38,001 bases of DNA from contig CAMVRE010000008.1 of NCBI GenBank assembly GCA_947169825.1, positions 1-38,001 of the forward strand. Reading direction: 5' to 3'. This document shows positions 30,639 to 37,598 of the stretch, piece after piece. The translations under genes were made by a program, and so were the position numbers. Position 1 is the stretch's first letter; each line of letters opens with the position of its first letter. The stretch is from an uncultured Verrucomicrobiota bacterium (GTDB lineage: Bacteria > Verrucomicrobiota > Kiritimatiellia > RFP12 > UBA3636). The notes below the pieces were generated by a model. That model saw only the letters and a list, made by a program, of their open reading frames with translations. It was not told the origin of the DNA and did not search any database.

Positions 30639-32449
30639 CGGAAGACACGGACCAGGCGGCCGCGTCCCTGCCGTTCTTCGGCATCCCGCGCCTCGTGCCG
30701 CTCGTGCGGAAGTACAGGCGGGTCCTGCTGACGATGATCGTCTGCGGGCTGTTCGGCTCGGTGATGGACATCGGGCTCCCGCTCCTGCAGAAATACGCGC
30801 TGGACCACTTCATCGGCGGCCACACGCTGGACACGATGCCGGCGTTCGTCGCGCTCTACCTGGCGGGGATCCTGTTCTCCTCCGCGATGAACTTCGTCGC
30901 CTGCGACGGCGCCATCTCCACGGAGGTCCGGGTGAACCGCGACCTGCGAGCGGCCGCGTTCAACCACCTGCAGACGCTTTCCTTCGGCTACTTCAACCGG
31001 CACAGCGTCGGCTGGATCCATTCCCGGATCATGAGCGACACGGGCCGCATCGGCACGCTGGTCTCCTGGAGCCTGATGGAATGCGTGTGGCACGCGACCT
31101 TCCTCGTCGGCGCGCTGGCGGTCATGCTCGCGGTCAACGCGCGGCTGGCGCTGCTGGTCATGCTGATCCTGCCGCTCATCGTGGTCCTGTACGCCCTCTT
31201 CCAGAAGAAGCTCATCCAAGCCAACCGCCGGATCCGGGAGCTCAACAGCCGGATCACCGGCGACTTCAACGAAGGCATCGCCGGCGCGAAGACGATCAAG
31301 ACGCTGGTGATCGAGGACCGGATGGCGGACGACTTCGTGAAGGACACCTCCGAGATGAGGAGGACGGGCATCCGCGCGGCCCGCCTGCGCGGCGCCTTCG
31401 CGGTCACGATGAACCTCGCCTCCTCGCTGGCGCTGGCGATCGTCCTGTGGCAGGGCGGCTTCCTCCGCGCGTCCGAGGTGGGCACCTTCTCCCTGTTCAT
31501 GAGCTACGCGCAGGGCATGATGGAGCCCGTCCGCTGGATCGTCGACGCCATCTCCGACGTCGTCACGACCCAGGTGAACATCGAGCGCCTGACGCGGCTC
31601 CTCGCCACGCGGTCCGACGTCGCGGACGCCCCCGATGTGATCGCGAAATACGGCGACTGCTTCTCGCCGAAGAAGGAGAACTGGGAGCCGATACGCGGGG
31701 ACATCGCCTTCGAGGACGTGTCCTTCCGCTACCCCGACGGCGACGAGCTCGTGCTCGAGCACTTCAGCCTGGACATTCCCTTCGGCACCAACCTCGCCAT
31801 CGTCGGCGAGACCGGCGCCGGCAAGAGCACGCTGGTGAACCTCGTCTGCCGCTTCTTCGAGCCGACGTCCGGCCGGGTGCTGATCGACGGGCGCGACGCC
31901 CGGGAGCGGAGCCAGCTCTGGCTCCACAGCGCCATCGGCTACGTGCTGCAGACGCCGCATCTGTTCTCCGGCACGATCCGCGAGAACCTGCTCTACGGCA
32001 ACCCCGACGCGACGGAGGAGGACGTCCGCCGCGCCCTGGAGCTGGTTTCCGCGGACGAAGTGGTCGCCCGGATGGAGAAGGGGCTGGACACGGACGTCGG
32101 CGAAGGCGGCGACCTGCTGTCCACCGGCGAGAAGCAGTTGCTGTCCTTCGCGCGGGCCATTCTGGCGGATCCCCGCATCCTGGTGCTCGACGAGGCGACC
32201 GCCTCCGTCGACACGCTCACGGAGCGCAAGATCCAGGAGGCGATGAAGACGGCGATCCGCGGCCGGACGTCGCTCGTGATCGCCCACCGCCTCTCGACCA
32301 TTCGGAACGCCGACCTGATCCTCGTCGTCCGGAACGGGAAGATCGTCGAGCGTGGCACGCACCGGCAGCTGCTCGACCGAAAGGGCCACTACTACCGGCT
32401 CTACACCCGCCAGTACGAGGACGAGGCGACGAACGACCTCCTGTCCTGA
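30635..32449 (+). CDS. ABC exporter half-transporter, subunit 2 (catalytic Walker B)
   Basis: 604 aa with the same membrane-plus-ATPase plan. An N-terminal cytoplasmic extension precedes the first helix. The coupling region resembles LmrA/MsbA-type exporters (SFGYFNRHSVGWIHSRIMSD). Walker A is GETGAGKST (about 390), Walker B ILVLDEATASVD (about 515) keeps the catalytic Glu, and the switch His is in AHRLST. The signature reads LSTGEKQLL instead of LSGGQ (about 494), so the composite site formed with subunit 1's Asp is the impaired one and the other is active. This complementarity shows that the two proteins form one heterodimer. Confidence 0.93.
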   Translation: MTEDTDQAAASLPFFGIPRLVPLVRKYRRVLLTMIVCGLFGSVMDIGLPLLQKYALDHFIGGHTLDTMPAFVALYLAGILFSSAMNFVACDGAISTEVRVNRDLRAAAFNHLQTLSFGYFNRHSVGWIHSRIMSDTGRIGTLVSWSLMECVWHATFLVGALAVMLAVNARLALLVMLILPLIVVLYALFQKKLIQANRRIRELNSRITGDFNEGIAGAKTIKTLVIEDRMADDFVKDTSEMRRTGIRAARLRGAFAVTMNLASSLALAIVLWQGGFLRASEVGTFSLFMSYAQGMMEPVRWIVDAISDVVTTQVNIERLTRLLATRSDVADAPDVIAKYGDCFSPKKENWEPIRGDIAFEDVSFRYPDGDELVLEHFSLDIPFGTNLAIVGETGAGKSTLVNLVCRFFEPTSGRVLIDGRDARERSQLWLHSAIGYVLQTPHLFSGTIRENLLYGNPDATEEDVRRALELVSADEVVARMEKGLDTDVGEGGDLLSTGEKQLLSFARAILADPRILVLDEATASVDTLTERKIQEAMKTAIRGRTSLVIAHRLSTIRNADLILVVRNGKIVERGTHRQLLDRKGHYYRLYTRQYEDEATNDLLS

Positions 32450-32497
32450 AGCCAGGAGGCGGCGCGCAGCTCGCGGAGAATGGCGGCGGAAACGGCG

Positions 32498-32523
32498 CGT
32501 GGCGGGGTCCGCACCCCGCCACG
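32498..32523. repeat. Perfect 11-bp hairpin after the ABC operon
   Basis: CGTGGCGGGGT-CCGC-ACCCCGCCACG. A close relative, GTGGCGGGGTG-CGA-CACCCCGCCAC, lies at 36462-36486, also between genes. Possible short dispersed gene-end repeat. Confidence 0.7.
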
Positions 32524-32524
32524 C

Positions 32525-32556
32525 AAAATGTCGCCTGCCAGGCGACATTTTTCCCG
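32525..32556 (+). terminator. Intrinsic terminator of the ABC exporter operon
   Basis: A perfect 12-bp stem AAAATGTCGCCT / AGGCGACATTTT with a 3-nt GCC loop, ending in a run of five Ts. It lies 75 nt after the exporter stop and before the RhuM-family gene. Confidence 0.92.
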
Positions 32557-32642
32557 GGGCGCTGTGGCAGTCTATCCCCCGTTCCGCGGGAACAGACCGC
32601 GATACATCCCCATCCCCCACCCCCGAACAGAAAGGATAACCC

Positions 32643-33581
32643 ATGCTGGAGCCCAATGGTCGTGAACCGCAAGAAGTCACGCCGCCACAAAAGAACGAGA
32701 TCGTCGTCTATCAGCCGGACGAAACGCTCCGGTTGGACGTCCGTCTCGAGGACGAAACCGTGTGGCTCTCACAGAGCCAGATGGGAACGTTGTTCGGATG
32801 CACCACGAGAAACGTGCGTCTCCACCTGGAAAACATCTACGCATGCGGCGAATTGGCGCCCGAGGCAACTAGGAAGGATTTCTTCCTGGTTCGCCACGAA
32901 GGCGTCCGGCAGGTTCGAAGGATGGTGACGTGCTACAACCTCGACGCCATCATTTCCGTCGGATACCGCGTGAATTCCGTCCTTGGAGTCCGATTCCGCC
33001 AGTGGGCGACGACCGTTTTGAAGGAATACCTGCTGCGTGGGTATTCCGTCAACGCCCGTTTGAACCTGATCGAGGACAAGACGGACCGGCGGTTCGCCGA
33101 GCACGACCGTCGTCTAGCGACGGTGGAGGAGAAGGTCGCCTTCTTCGTTCGGACGCAGACGCCGCCGCTTCAAGGCGTCTTCTACGACGGACAGCTCTGG
33201 GACGCGCGGGCGTTCGTGAACAGGCTCGTGAAGAGCGCGAGGAAGTCGCTCGTCCTCGTCGACAACTGGGCGACGGTGGAGACGCTGGACATGCTCGCCG
33301 CAAAGCGGAATGGCGTCGCGGTCACGGTCGTCACGTCGGAACACCGCGACCGCAAGGGCAACCCCCGCCCGAAGATTCTTCCCGCCGACGTCGCCAAGTT
33401 CAACGCGCAGTATCCGACCCTGTCCGTCTGCTTCCGCGAAAACTTCCACGACCGCTTCCTCGTCGTCGACGACCGCGACCTCTTTCTGATCGGCGCCTCC
33501 CTCAAGGACCTCGGCAGGAAGTGCTTCGGCTTCACGAGGATGGACCCCGCGGAGATTCCCGGCCTGAAGGCGCGGTTTTGA
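32643..33581 (+). CDS. RhuM-family DNA-binding protein with C-terminal PLD-like module
   Basis: 312 aa. Residues about 15-150 match the RhuM (virulence-associated, Fic-neighbour type) N-terminal domain: VWLSQSQMGTLFGCTTRNVRLH, a helix-turn-helix-like segment, then VTCYNLDAIISVGYRVNS and RFRQWATTVLKEYLLRGY. A coiled linker (DKTDRRFAEHDRRLATVEEK) precedes the module starting PLQGVFYDGQLWDARAFV, whose SARKSLVLVDNW and FHDRFLVVDDRDLFLIGASLKDLG resemble phospholipase-D-like HKD segments in degenerate form. Such proteins are frequent in mobile or accessory regions of gut bacteria; role unknown. Start ATG 32643. Confidence 0.84.
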   Translation: MLEPNGREPQEVTPPQKNEIVVYQPDETLRLDVRLEDETVWLSQSQMGTLFGCTTRNVRLHLENIYACGELAPEATRKDFFLVRHEGVRQVRRMVTCYNLDAIISVGYRVNSVLGVRFRQWATTVLKEYLLRGYSVNARLNLIEDKTDRRFAEHDRRLATVEEKVAFFVRTQTPPLQGVFYDGQLWDARAFVNRLVKSARKSLVLVDNWATVETLDMLAAKRNGVAVTVVTSEHRDRKGNPRPKILPADVAKFNAQYPTLSVCFRENFHDRFLVVDDRDLFLIGASLKDLGRKCFGFTRMDPAEIPGLKARF

Positions 33582-33842
33582 CGCCGCGGGCGGCGTTGCA
33601 GGGCCGAGATGCATGGATAACGGCGGGAACAACGGCGGGCTGGTCTGCATCGTCAAGCTCTTCGCGAACGATCCGAACGGGAGGAAGATAATCGCGTGGG
33701 GGCGGCGGAGCGGCCCGCGCAACGCGCGGGCAATGCTGAATGCTGAGTGCTGAATGCTGAATGGCTGCCGGGCGATCGACGGTGGCCGGGCGGAGCGGGC
33801 TGCGACCGTCGCCGCGACGGCGCGGAGCGGCGGCGACGGCAG
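33582..33842. other. Gene-poor interval between the RhuM gene and the DUF1653 operon
   Basis: 261 nt with no convincing gene. It holds a small hairpin ACGCCG-CGGG-CGGCGT (33581-33596) just after the RhuM stop, a heptamer array (33732-33764), and GC-rich inverted repeats near 33800-33840. A 46-codon plus-strand frame from 33613 has no homology that I recognise and no ribosome site. Confidence 0.5.
33732..33764. repeat. ATGCTGA heptamer tandem repeat
   Basis: About four and a half copies of the 7-bp unit ATGCTGA (one variant GTGCTGA). It lies in non-coding sequence. Unrelated in sequence to the octamer arrays, but of the same short-period kind. Confidence 0.9.
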
Positions 33843-33938
33843 TCAGTGCCGGCGCAGGAGGTCCAGCATCGCGCGGTCGAGCCCGTGTCCGCGCCAGTCT
33901 TCGCAGCGGACGTCCGCCGGGCCGGAGTCGAGTCTCAT
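33843..33938 (-). CDS. Possible small coupled ORF (31 aa)
   Basis: 31 codons whose ATG overlaps the stop of the DUF1653 gene by 4 nt (ATGA), the coupling used elsewhere in this window. The peptide MRLDSGPADVRCEDWRGHGL continues to DLLRRH; it has no recognised family and could be the tail of a broken gene. Low confidence that it is a real protein. Confidence 0.3.
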   Translation of the reverse strand: MRLDSGPADVRCEDWRGHGLDRAMLDLLRRH

Positions 33939-34267
33939 ACGTCGGCGCCAGCGGCGACGTCCTCCGCCAGGCGGAAGCGCGGGCCGCGGTAGCCGTCGCG
34001 GTCGACGTCCTCGAAGAACATCGCGAAGGGGCGGACCCAAACGCCCCCCTCGCCGTAGAGCGCGCGATAGACGACGATGGGCTCGAGCGTCTCGCTGTGC
34101 TTCGCGATGGCGACGAGCCGGTACCGCTTGCCCTTGAAGTGGACGAACTCGCGTCCGACGAGGGTCTGGGCCTGTTCGGGCGTCATGGTGCCTGCAGCGC
34201 CGCCTTGATTCTGGCGATCAGCCCGTCGTATTCGGGCGCAGTCGGGGTCGGTGGGCGTGAGTTTCAT
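33935..34267 (-). CDS. DUF1653 domain protein, copy A
   Basis: 110 aa from ATG 34267, or 83 aa from ATG 34186. The DUF1653 domain, a small barrel-like domain of unknown function, is clear: GREFVHFKGKRYRLVAIA, TLEPIVVYRALYGEGGVWVR, and a PFAMFFEDV end. Residues 1-27 of the long form are a +1-frame reading of a relic of a HIT gene 3' end, whose own frame still reads PEYDGLIARIKAAL. TAGAAT stands 7 nt before ATG 34267, supporting the long, leaderless form; 34186 corresponds to the start of copy B. Positions 33966-34162 are identical to 36937-37133. Confidence 0.72.
   Translation of the reverse strand: MKLTPTDPDCARIRRADRQNQGGAAGTMTPEQAQTLVGREFVHFKGKRYRLVAIAKHSETLEPIVVYRALYGEGGVWVRPFAMFFEDVDRDGYRGPRFRLAEDVAAGADV
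33966..34162. repeat. 197-bp exact duplicate, copy A (partner 36937-37133)
   Basis: Identical by eye to 36937-37133 (constant offset 2971). Identity falls off sharply at both ends: one mismatch and then divergence on the left, different codons on the right. It covers most of the DUF1653 domain. Confidence 0.92.
34183..34263 (-). pseudogene. Relic of a HIT-protein gene 3' end
   Basis: In the frame ending at the TGA at 34183-34185 the sequence reads PEYDGLIARIKAALQAP, matching the C-terminus of the HIT protein at 37159 (PAEYDALIAAIKAAL). The 5' part is missing, and the frame is closed by a TGA overlapping the ATG at 34267. With copy A this reproduces the HIT-DUF1653 order of 36492-37581. Confidence 0.65.
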
Positions 34268-34274
34268 GGCGGCA

Positions 34275-34303
34275 ATTCTACCAGAACGGCGGCACCGGCG
34301 CAA
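34275..34303 (-). promoter_or_regulatory. Leaderless-type promoter of DUF1653 copy A inside the thiE end
   Basis: On the minus strand TTGCGC (34298-34303), a 17-nt spacer and TAGAAT (34275-34280), 7 nt before ATG 34267. The TAG of the -10 box is also the stop codon of thiE (34278-34280). Confidence 0.65.
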
Positions 34304-34979
34304 AACCGGCTTTCGCCGGCGGCGGCGAGGGCGTCCGCGCCGCGGCCTGGAGGCGGCGGATGGCGGCGAGCGGGTCCGGAGCGCGGCACACGGCGCGGAC
34401 GACGGCCCAGTTGCGGGCGCCGGCGGCGATCGCGGCGGCGAGGTTCGTCCCGTCGAGGCCGCCGATGCAGACCGCCGGACACGGCGCGGCGGCGACCATC
34501 GCGGCCATCGTCGCGAGACCGAGCGTCGGGTCGGGGATTTCCTTGGTGGGCGTCGCGTGGACGGGGCCGACGCCGACGTAGTCCGGCCGGACCGCGGCCG
34601 CGGCGGCGAGCTGCGCGGGATTGTGCGTGGAGAGGCCGACGAGCCGCAGCGACGGGAAGCGGAGGCGCACTTCGGGCACGGGCATGTCGCCCTGCCCGAC
34701 ATGGACGCCGTCCGCCCCCGCGGCGGCGGCGACCGCCGGGTCGTCGTTCACGACGAAAAGCGTGCGCGTGCCGCGCGTGACGGCCCGCAGGTCGCGCGCC
34801 GTGCGGAGGACGTCCTCCGGCGCGGCGCGCTTCATCCGGAGCTGGACGATCCGGACGCCGGCCTCGACCGCCGCCTCCGCGCACCGGACGTAGCCGGCGA
34901 CGGGGTCGGTGAGGACGAGGTAGAGCCCGAAGCCGTCTTCGAGAGGCGGCGGAGGGACGGCGGACGGCGAGGCGCTCAC
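34278..34979 (-). CDS. thiE: Thiamine-phosphate synthase
   Basis: 233 aa. Joins the pyrimidine pyrophosphate (HMP-PP) to the thiazole phosphate to make thiamine phosphate. The TIM-barrel motifs are present: [54 protein letters not shown] and [12 protein letters not shown] at 34979 overlaps the TGA of thi4 as GTGA, so the two are coupled and both fall under the TPP riboswitch. The C-terminal tail after VRAV is Pro/Ala-rich and overlaps the promoter of the next gene. Other thi genes (thiC, thiD) are not in the window. Confidence 0.93.
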   Translation of the reverse strand: MSASPSAVPPPPLEDGFGLYLVLTDPVAGYVRCAEAAVEAGVRIVQLRMKRAAPEDVLRTARDLRAVTRGTRTLFVVNDDPAVAAAAGADGVHVGQGDMPVPEVRLRFPSLRLVGLSTHNPAQLAAAAAVRPDYVGVGPVHATPTKEIPDPTLGLATMAAMVAAAPCPAVCIGGLDGTNLAAAIAAGARNWAVVRAVCRAPDPLAAIRRLQAAARTPSPPPAKAGFAPVPPFW

Positions 34980-35761
34980 GCCCCGAGGTCCTTCGCGACG
35001 AGCTCGGCGACCTTGCGGCCGCTCTTGATCATCCCGCCGAAGATCGGGCCCATGCGGAAGCCGCCCTGGACGTTGTTCGCGGCCATGCCGGACGCATAGA
35101 GGCCCGGGCAGAGCTTCTTCGTGTTGAGCACCGTCGTGCGCTCGCCGTCCTCCATCCACATCGGCTTCTCGCCGAGGATGCCGCCGGTGGGCGAGTCGAT
35201 GGCGACGCCGGCCTTGTGGACGACCTTGTTCACGATTTCGCTCGGATGCCCGGTGCCGTCGATCAGCGCGCGCGTCGTCACGACGAGCGGGTCGACGTGC
35301 ATTTCGAGGCGCGCGACCGGGTTCCAGTTGATCACGACGCCGCCCACCACGCCGTCGTGCATCACGACGTCCTCGACGCGCACGGCGTTGAAGATCACGG
35401 CGCCGGCCTTGCGCGCGCCGAAGATCAGGCCCGACGCCATCTCGACCGAATCGAGCGTGCGGTAGCCGAGCGCGGCCGGCTCGGTGCGGATGCCGAACTC
35501 GGCGAGGATCTCCGCGGCGTCGTCCTGCACGACGACCTCGTTCATCAGCATGCCGCCGCCCCACGTGCCGCCGCCGGGGGCGAGCTTGCTTTCGTAGACC
35601 GCGACCTTGAGGCCCTTCTTCGCCAGGTCGTGCGCGGCGACGAGGCCGGACGGTCCCGCGCCGACGATCGCCGCGTCGACCGCGAGGTTCTCCGTGAGTT
35701 TCCGGAAGTAGCTCCGGACGATGGCGCCGGAGATGGTTTCCTCCATGATTTCTTCGCTCAT
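34976..35761 (-). CDS. thi4: Thiamine thiazole synthase, Thi4 family (His-type)
   Basis: 261 aa, normal for prokaryotic Thi4, which builds the thiazole of thiamine from NAD and glycine. The FAD/NAD-binding [21 protein letters not shown] (positions about 30-50) and [18 protein letters not shown] are family marks, as is the end [22 protein letters not shown]. At the position of the yeast suicide cysteine (Cys205) this protein has His155 in LEMHVDP, as in methanogen Thi4, so it probably uses free sulfide with iron and turns over catalytically. That suits an anaerobic, sulfide-rich setting. ATG 35761 has AGGGAAC upstream. Regulated by the upstream TPP riboswitch. Confidence 0.93.
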   Translation of the reverse strand: MSEEIMEETISGAIVRSYFRKLTENLAVDAAIVGAGPSGLVAAHDLAKKGLKVAVYESKLAPGGGTWGGGMLMNEVVVQDDAAEILAEFGIRTEPAALGYRTLDSVEMASGLIFGARKAGAVIFNAVRVEDVVMHDGVVGGVVINWNPVARLEMHVDPLVVTTRALIDGTGHPSEIVNKVVHKAGVAIDSPTGGILGEKPMWMEDGERTTVLNTKKLCPGLYASGMAANNVQGGFRMGPIFGGMIKSGRKVAELVAKDLGA

Positions 35762-35844
35762 TGTCTTGTTCCCTTTCTGTCGTTGCCTTGGCCGGCATGC
35801 GGAGCGGAGGGAACCCGACGGGCGGCGGGCGCGCGGCCCGGTCG

Positions 35845-35943
35845 CAACGAATCCCTCCGCCGGCATGGTCCGGATCAGGTTTTGCGGGTCGACGCGCGTG
35901 GTTGCGTCCTCTCAGCCGGCTGGCCCGGCTCCCCGTGTCGTTG
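35845..35943 (-). promoter_or_regulatory. TPP riboswitch (THI element)
   Basis: Minus strand. The P1 stem CAACGA/TCGTTG closes the element (35845-35850 with 35938-35943). Inside are GGGGAGCC, the pyrimidine-sensor CTGAGA, AACCTGATCCGGACCATGCC and GGAGGGA, the conserved core of TPP aptamers. In the 83-nt expression platform, GTTCCCT (35808-35814) can pair with AGGGAAC (35768-35774) that holds the thi4 ribosome site, suggesting control of translation. It should shut off thi4-thiE when thiamine pyrophosphate is plentiful. Confidence 0.96.
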
Positions 35944-35953
35944 GACGGCGCGG

Positions 35954-35983
35954 ATTCTACTCCCGCCGTATCGGGAAAGTCAA
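35954..35983 (-). promoter_or_regulatory. Promoter of the riboswitch-thi4-thiE transcript
   Basis: On the minus strand TTGACT (35978-35983), an 18-nt spacer and TAGAAT (35954-35959); the start near 35947 lies just before the riboswitch P1 stem. Confidence 0.75.
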
Positions 35984-36038
35984 TCCAGAACGTCCCCTCG
36001 CGCGCAAAGCCGGGCTTTCGCCGGCGGCGGCGGTGTGG

Positions 36039-36044
36039 TATGAT
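36039..36044 (+). promoter_or_regulatory. Leaderless-type -10 box of the thioesterase gene
   Basis: TATGAT (36039-36044) stands 7 nt before the ATG at 36052. The -35 candidate, TTTCGC at 36016-36021 with 17-nt spacing, is weak but is the same hexamer as before the ABC exporter operon. Confidence 0.5.
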
Positions 36045-36051
36045 GCGCGCC

Positions 36052-36411
36052 ATGACCTCCTACAAACTCGTGATGCCCGGCGACCTGAACCACTACGGCT
36101 TCCTCTTCGGTGGAAAGATGCTGATGTGGGTGGACGAGGTCGCGTGGATGGCCGTGAGCGGCGACTACCCCGGACGCAACTTCGTCACGGTCGGAATGAG
36201 CGAGGTGACGTTCCACAAGAGCGTCCACCCCAACTCCGTCCTGAGATTCGAGGCAAACAGGAAGCGCATCGGCCGCACGTCCGTCACCTACCGCGTCGAG
36301 GTTTTTCGTCGCCAGATGGACGCCCGCGACGAGATCGGCGTGTTCACGACGGACATCACATTCGTACGCGTCGACGAGAATGGCGAGAAGACGCCGATAC
36401 GGGAAGTTTGA
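36052..36411 (+). CDS. Acyl-CoA thioesterase, hotdog fold (YciA-like)
   Basis: 119 aa. Hotdog-fold thioesterases hydrolyse acyl-CoA to free acid and CoA. DLNHYGFLFGGKMLMWVDEVAW matches the family core, with the N-x-x-x-x-x-x-GG-x-x-L/M-x-x-x-D arrangement; the Asp is the likely catalytic residue. FVTVGMSEVTFHKSVHP and the sheet ending ITFVRVDENG follow. The ATG at 36052 is preferred over two just upstream because they lie within the -10 box. Substrate chain length is unknown. It is monocistronic and followed by a strong hairpin. Confidence 0.86.
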   Translation: MTSYKLVMPGDLNHYGFLFGGKMLMWVDEVAWMAVSGDYPGRNFVTVGMSEVTFHKSVHPNSVLRFEANRKRIGRTSVTYRVEVFRRQMDARDEIGVFTTDITFVRVDENGEKTPIREV

Positions 36412-36444
36412 AGCCGCCGCGCCGCGGACGCGGCGCGGCGGCTT
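36411..36444 (+). terminator. GC hairpin after the thioesterase gene
   Basis: A perfect 15-bp stem AAGCCGCCGCGCCGC / GCGGCGCGGCGGCTT with a GGAC loop, starting at the last base of the stop codon. No T-run follows, so it is a probable rather than certain intrinsic terminator. Confidence 0.6.
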
Positions 36445-36461
36445 CGGCGCTTCATCGGCGC

Positions 36462-36486
36462 GTGGCGGGGTGCGACACCCCGCCAC
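36462..36486. repeat. GTGGCGGGGTG hairpin, relative of 32498-32523
   Basis: Perfect 11-bp arms GTGGCGGGGTG / CACCCCGCCAC around CGA. It lies 5 nt from the stop of the minus-strand DUF1653 fusion gene and may end both converging transcripts. Confidence 0.65.
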
Positions 36487-36491
36487 CGGGG

Positions 36492-37157
36492 CTATTTGCC
36501 CCGCGCGGCGCACCAGGCGCGCGAATGCACGAGGCGGCGCGGGAACCAGCAGAAGGGGATCCGCTCGAAGGAGAGTTCCGCTCCGTCGGCCACGTCCTCG
36601 TAGACGGGCAGGAGATCGCGTGCGCCGAGCACCGTGAATCGGCGGTCCCACAGCCGCCGCCCGTCCGCGTCGGGCGGATCGTCCTCGCCGAGGCGCTCCT
36701 GCGCGAGCGCCTTATCGTGCGCGACGACGGCGTCCGGCGCGGAGACGAGAATCTGGTCGATCCAGACTTCCGCCGCGCCGAGCCGCAGGCATCGCCTCCA
36801 GAACGAGCGGGGGCGGATGGACACGACGACCCAGACCAGGAACCACGACTGCCCCGCCGGAGAAGGCAGCGTTCTCTCTGGGCCGGACGCGTCCGCCGCC
36901 TCCGCGTCCTCGGCGGCGCCATCGGCGCCGTCCTCTGCCAGGCGGAAGCGCGGGCCGCGGTAGCCGTCGCGGTCGACGTCCTCGAAGAACATCGCGAAGG
37001 GGCGGACCCAAACGCCCCCCTCGCCGTAGAGCGCGCGATAGACGACGATGGGCTCGAGCGTCTCGCTGTGCTTCGCGATGGCGACGAGCCGGTACCGCTT
37101 GCCCTTGAAGTGGACGAACTCGCGTCCGACGAGCTTCTGCGCTTCCTCGGGCGTCAT
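36492..37157 (-). CDS. DUF1653 domain protein fused to an unrecognised C-terminal domain (copy B)
   Basis: 221 aa. Residues 1 to about 75 are the DUF1653 domain, encoded by DNA identical to copy A over 197 bp. A linker rich in Ala, Asp and Glu follows. Residues about 100-221 form a second region, with WFLVWVVVSIRPRSFWRRCL, LGAAEVWIDQILVSAPDAVV and ERIPFCWFPRRLVHSRAWC; it is Trp-rich and compact-looking but not a family I know. The ATG is 1 nt after the HIT stop, so the two are coupled. The arrangement suggests that copy A is a truncated derivative of this locus. Confidence 0.75.
   Translation of the reverse strand: MTPEEAQKLVGREFVHFKGKRYRLVAIAKHSETLEPIVVYRALYGEGGVWVRPFAMFFEDVDRDGYRGPRFRLAEDGADGAAEDAEAADASGPERTLPSPAGQSWFLVWVVVSIRPRSFWRRCLRLGAAEVWIDQILVSAPDAVVAHDKALAQERLGEDDPPDADGRRLWDRRFTVLGARDLLPVYEDVADGAELSFERIPFCWFPRRLVHSRAWCAARGK
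36937..37133. repeat. 197-bp exact duplicate, copy B (partner 33966-34162)
   Basis: Direct repeat of the copy A segment in the same orientation, 2971 bp apart. Recombination between the two would delete thiE, thi4, the riboswitch and the thioesterase gene. Confidence 0.92.
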
Positions 37158-37158
37158 G

Positions 37159-37581
37159 TCACAGCGCCGCCTTGATCGCGGCGATCAGCGCGTCGTATTC
37201 GGCGGGTTCGAGGAAGGTGCGCTTCGGGTTCATCTCGAAGACGCCGCCGTACTCGAAACCGCCCTCGTATTTGGGGACGAGGTGGAAGTGCAGATGGCAG
37301 CCCGTGTCGCCGTAGGCGCCGTAGTTCACCTTCTTCGGGCGGAACGCCGCGTGCAGGGCGCGGGCGACTCCGGCGACGTCGTCCAGGAACGCGCGGCGGT
37401 CCTCGTCGGAGAGGTCGACCATCTCGCTCACGTGGAACTTGGAGGCGACGATGACGCGGCCGCGGTGGCTCTGCTCCTTGAAGAGGTAGAGCTTGGAGGC
37501 GGGCAGCTCGCAGATCTTGATGCCGAAGGCGTCGAGGGGCGCTCCTTCGGCGCAGTAGGCGCAGTTGGGGTCGGTGATCAT
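37159..37581 (-). CDS. HIT family nucleotide hydrolase/transferase
   Basis: 140 aa. HIT proteins act on nucleoside phosphates with a histidine triad; here HLHFHLVPKY carries the three His residues. LYLFKEQSHRGRVIVASKFHV is the typical sheet before the triad, and NCAYC near the N-terminus resembles the CxxC found in many bacterial HIT proteins. Whether it is a GalT-branch or Hint-like hydrolase is not clear. ATG 37581 has AAAGGAA upstream; ATG 37602 overlaps the preceding stop as ATGA and is an alternative adding 7 residues. Downstream DUF1653 follows after 1 nt. Confidence 0.9.
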   Translation of the reverse strand: MITDPNCAYCAEGAPLDAFGIKICELPASKLYLFKEQSHRGRVIVASKFHVSEMVDLSDEDRRAFLDDVAGVARALHAAFRPKKVNYGAYGDTGCHLHFHLVPKYEGGFEYGGVFEMNPKRTFLEPAEYDALIAAIKAAL

Positions 37582-37598
37582 GGCGTGTTCCTTTCTTG

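Noticed and set aside
33613-33753. 46-codon plus-strand frame after the RhuM gene
   Set aside because: No homology, no ribosome site, no promoter, and its end lies in the heptamer repeat.
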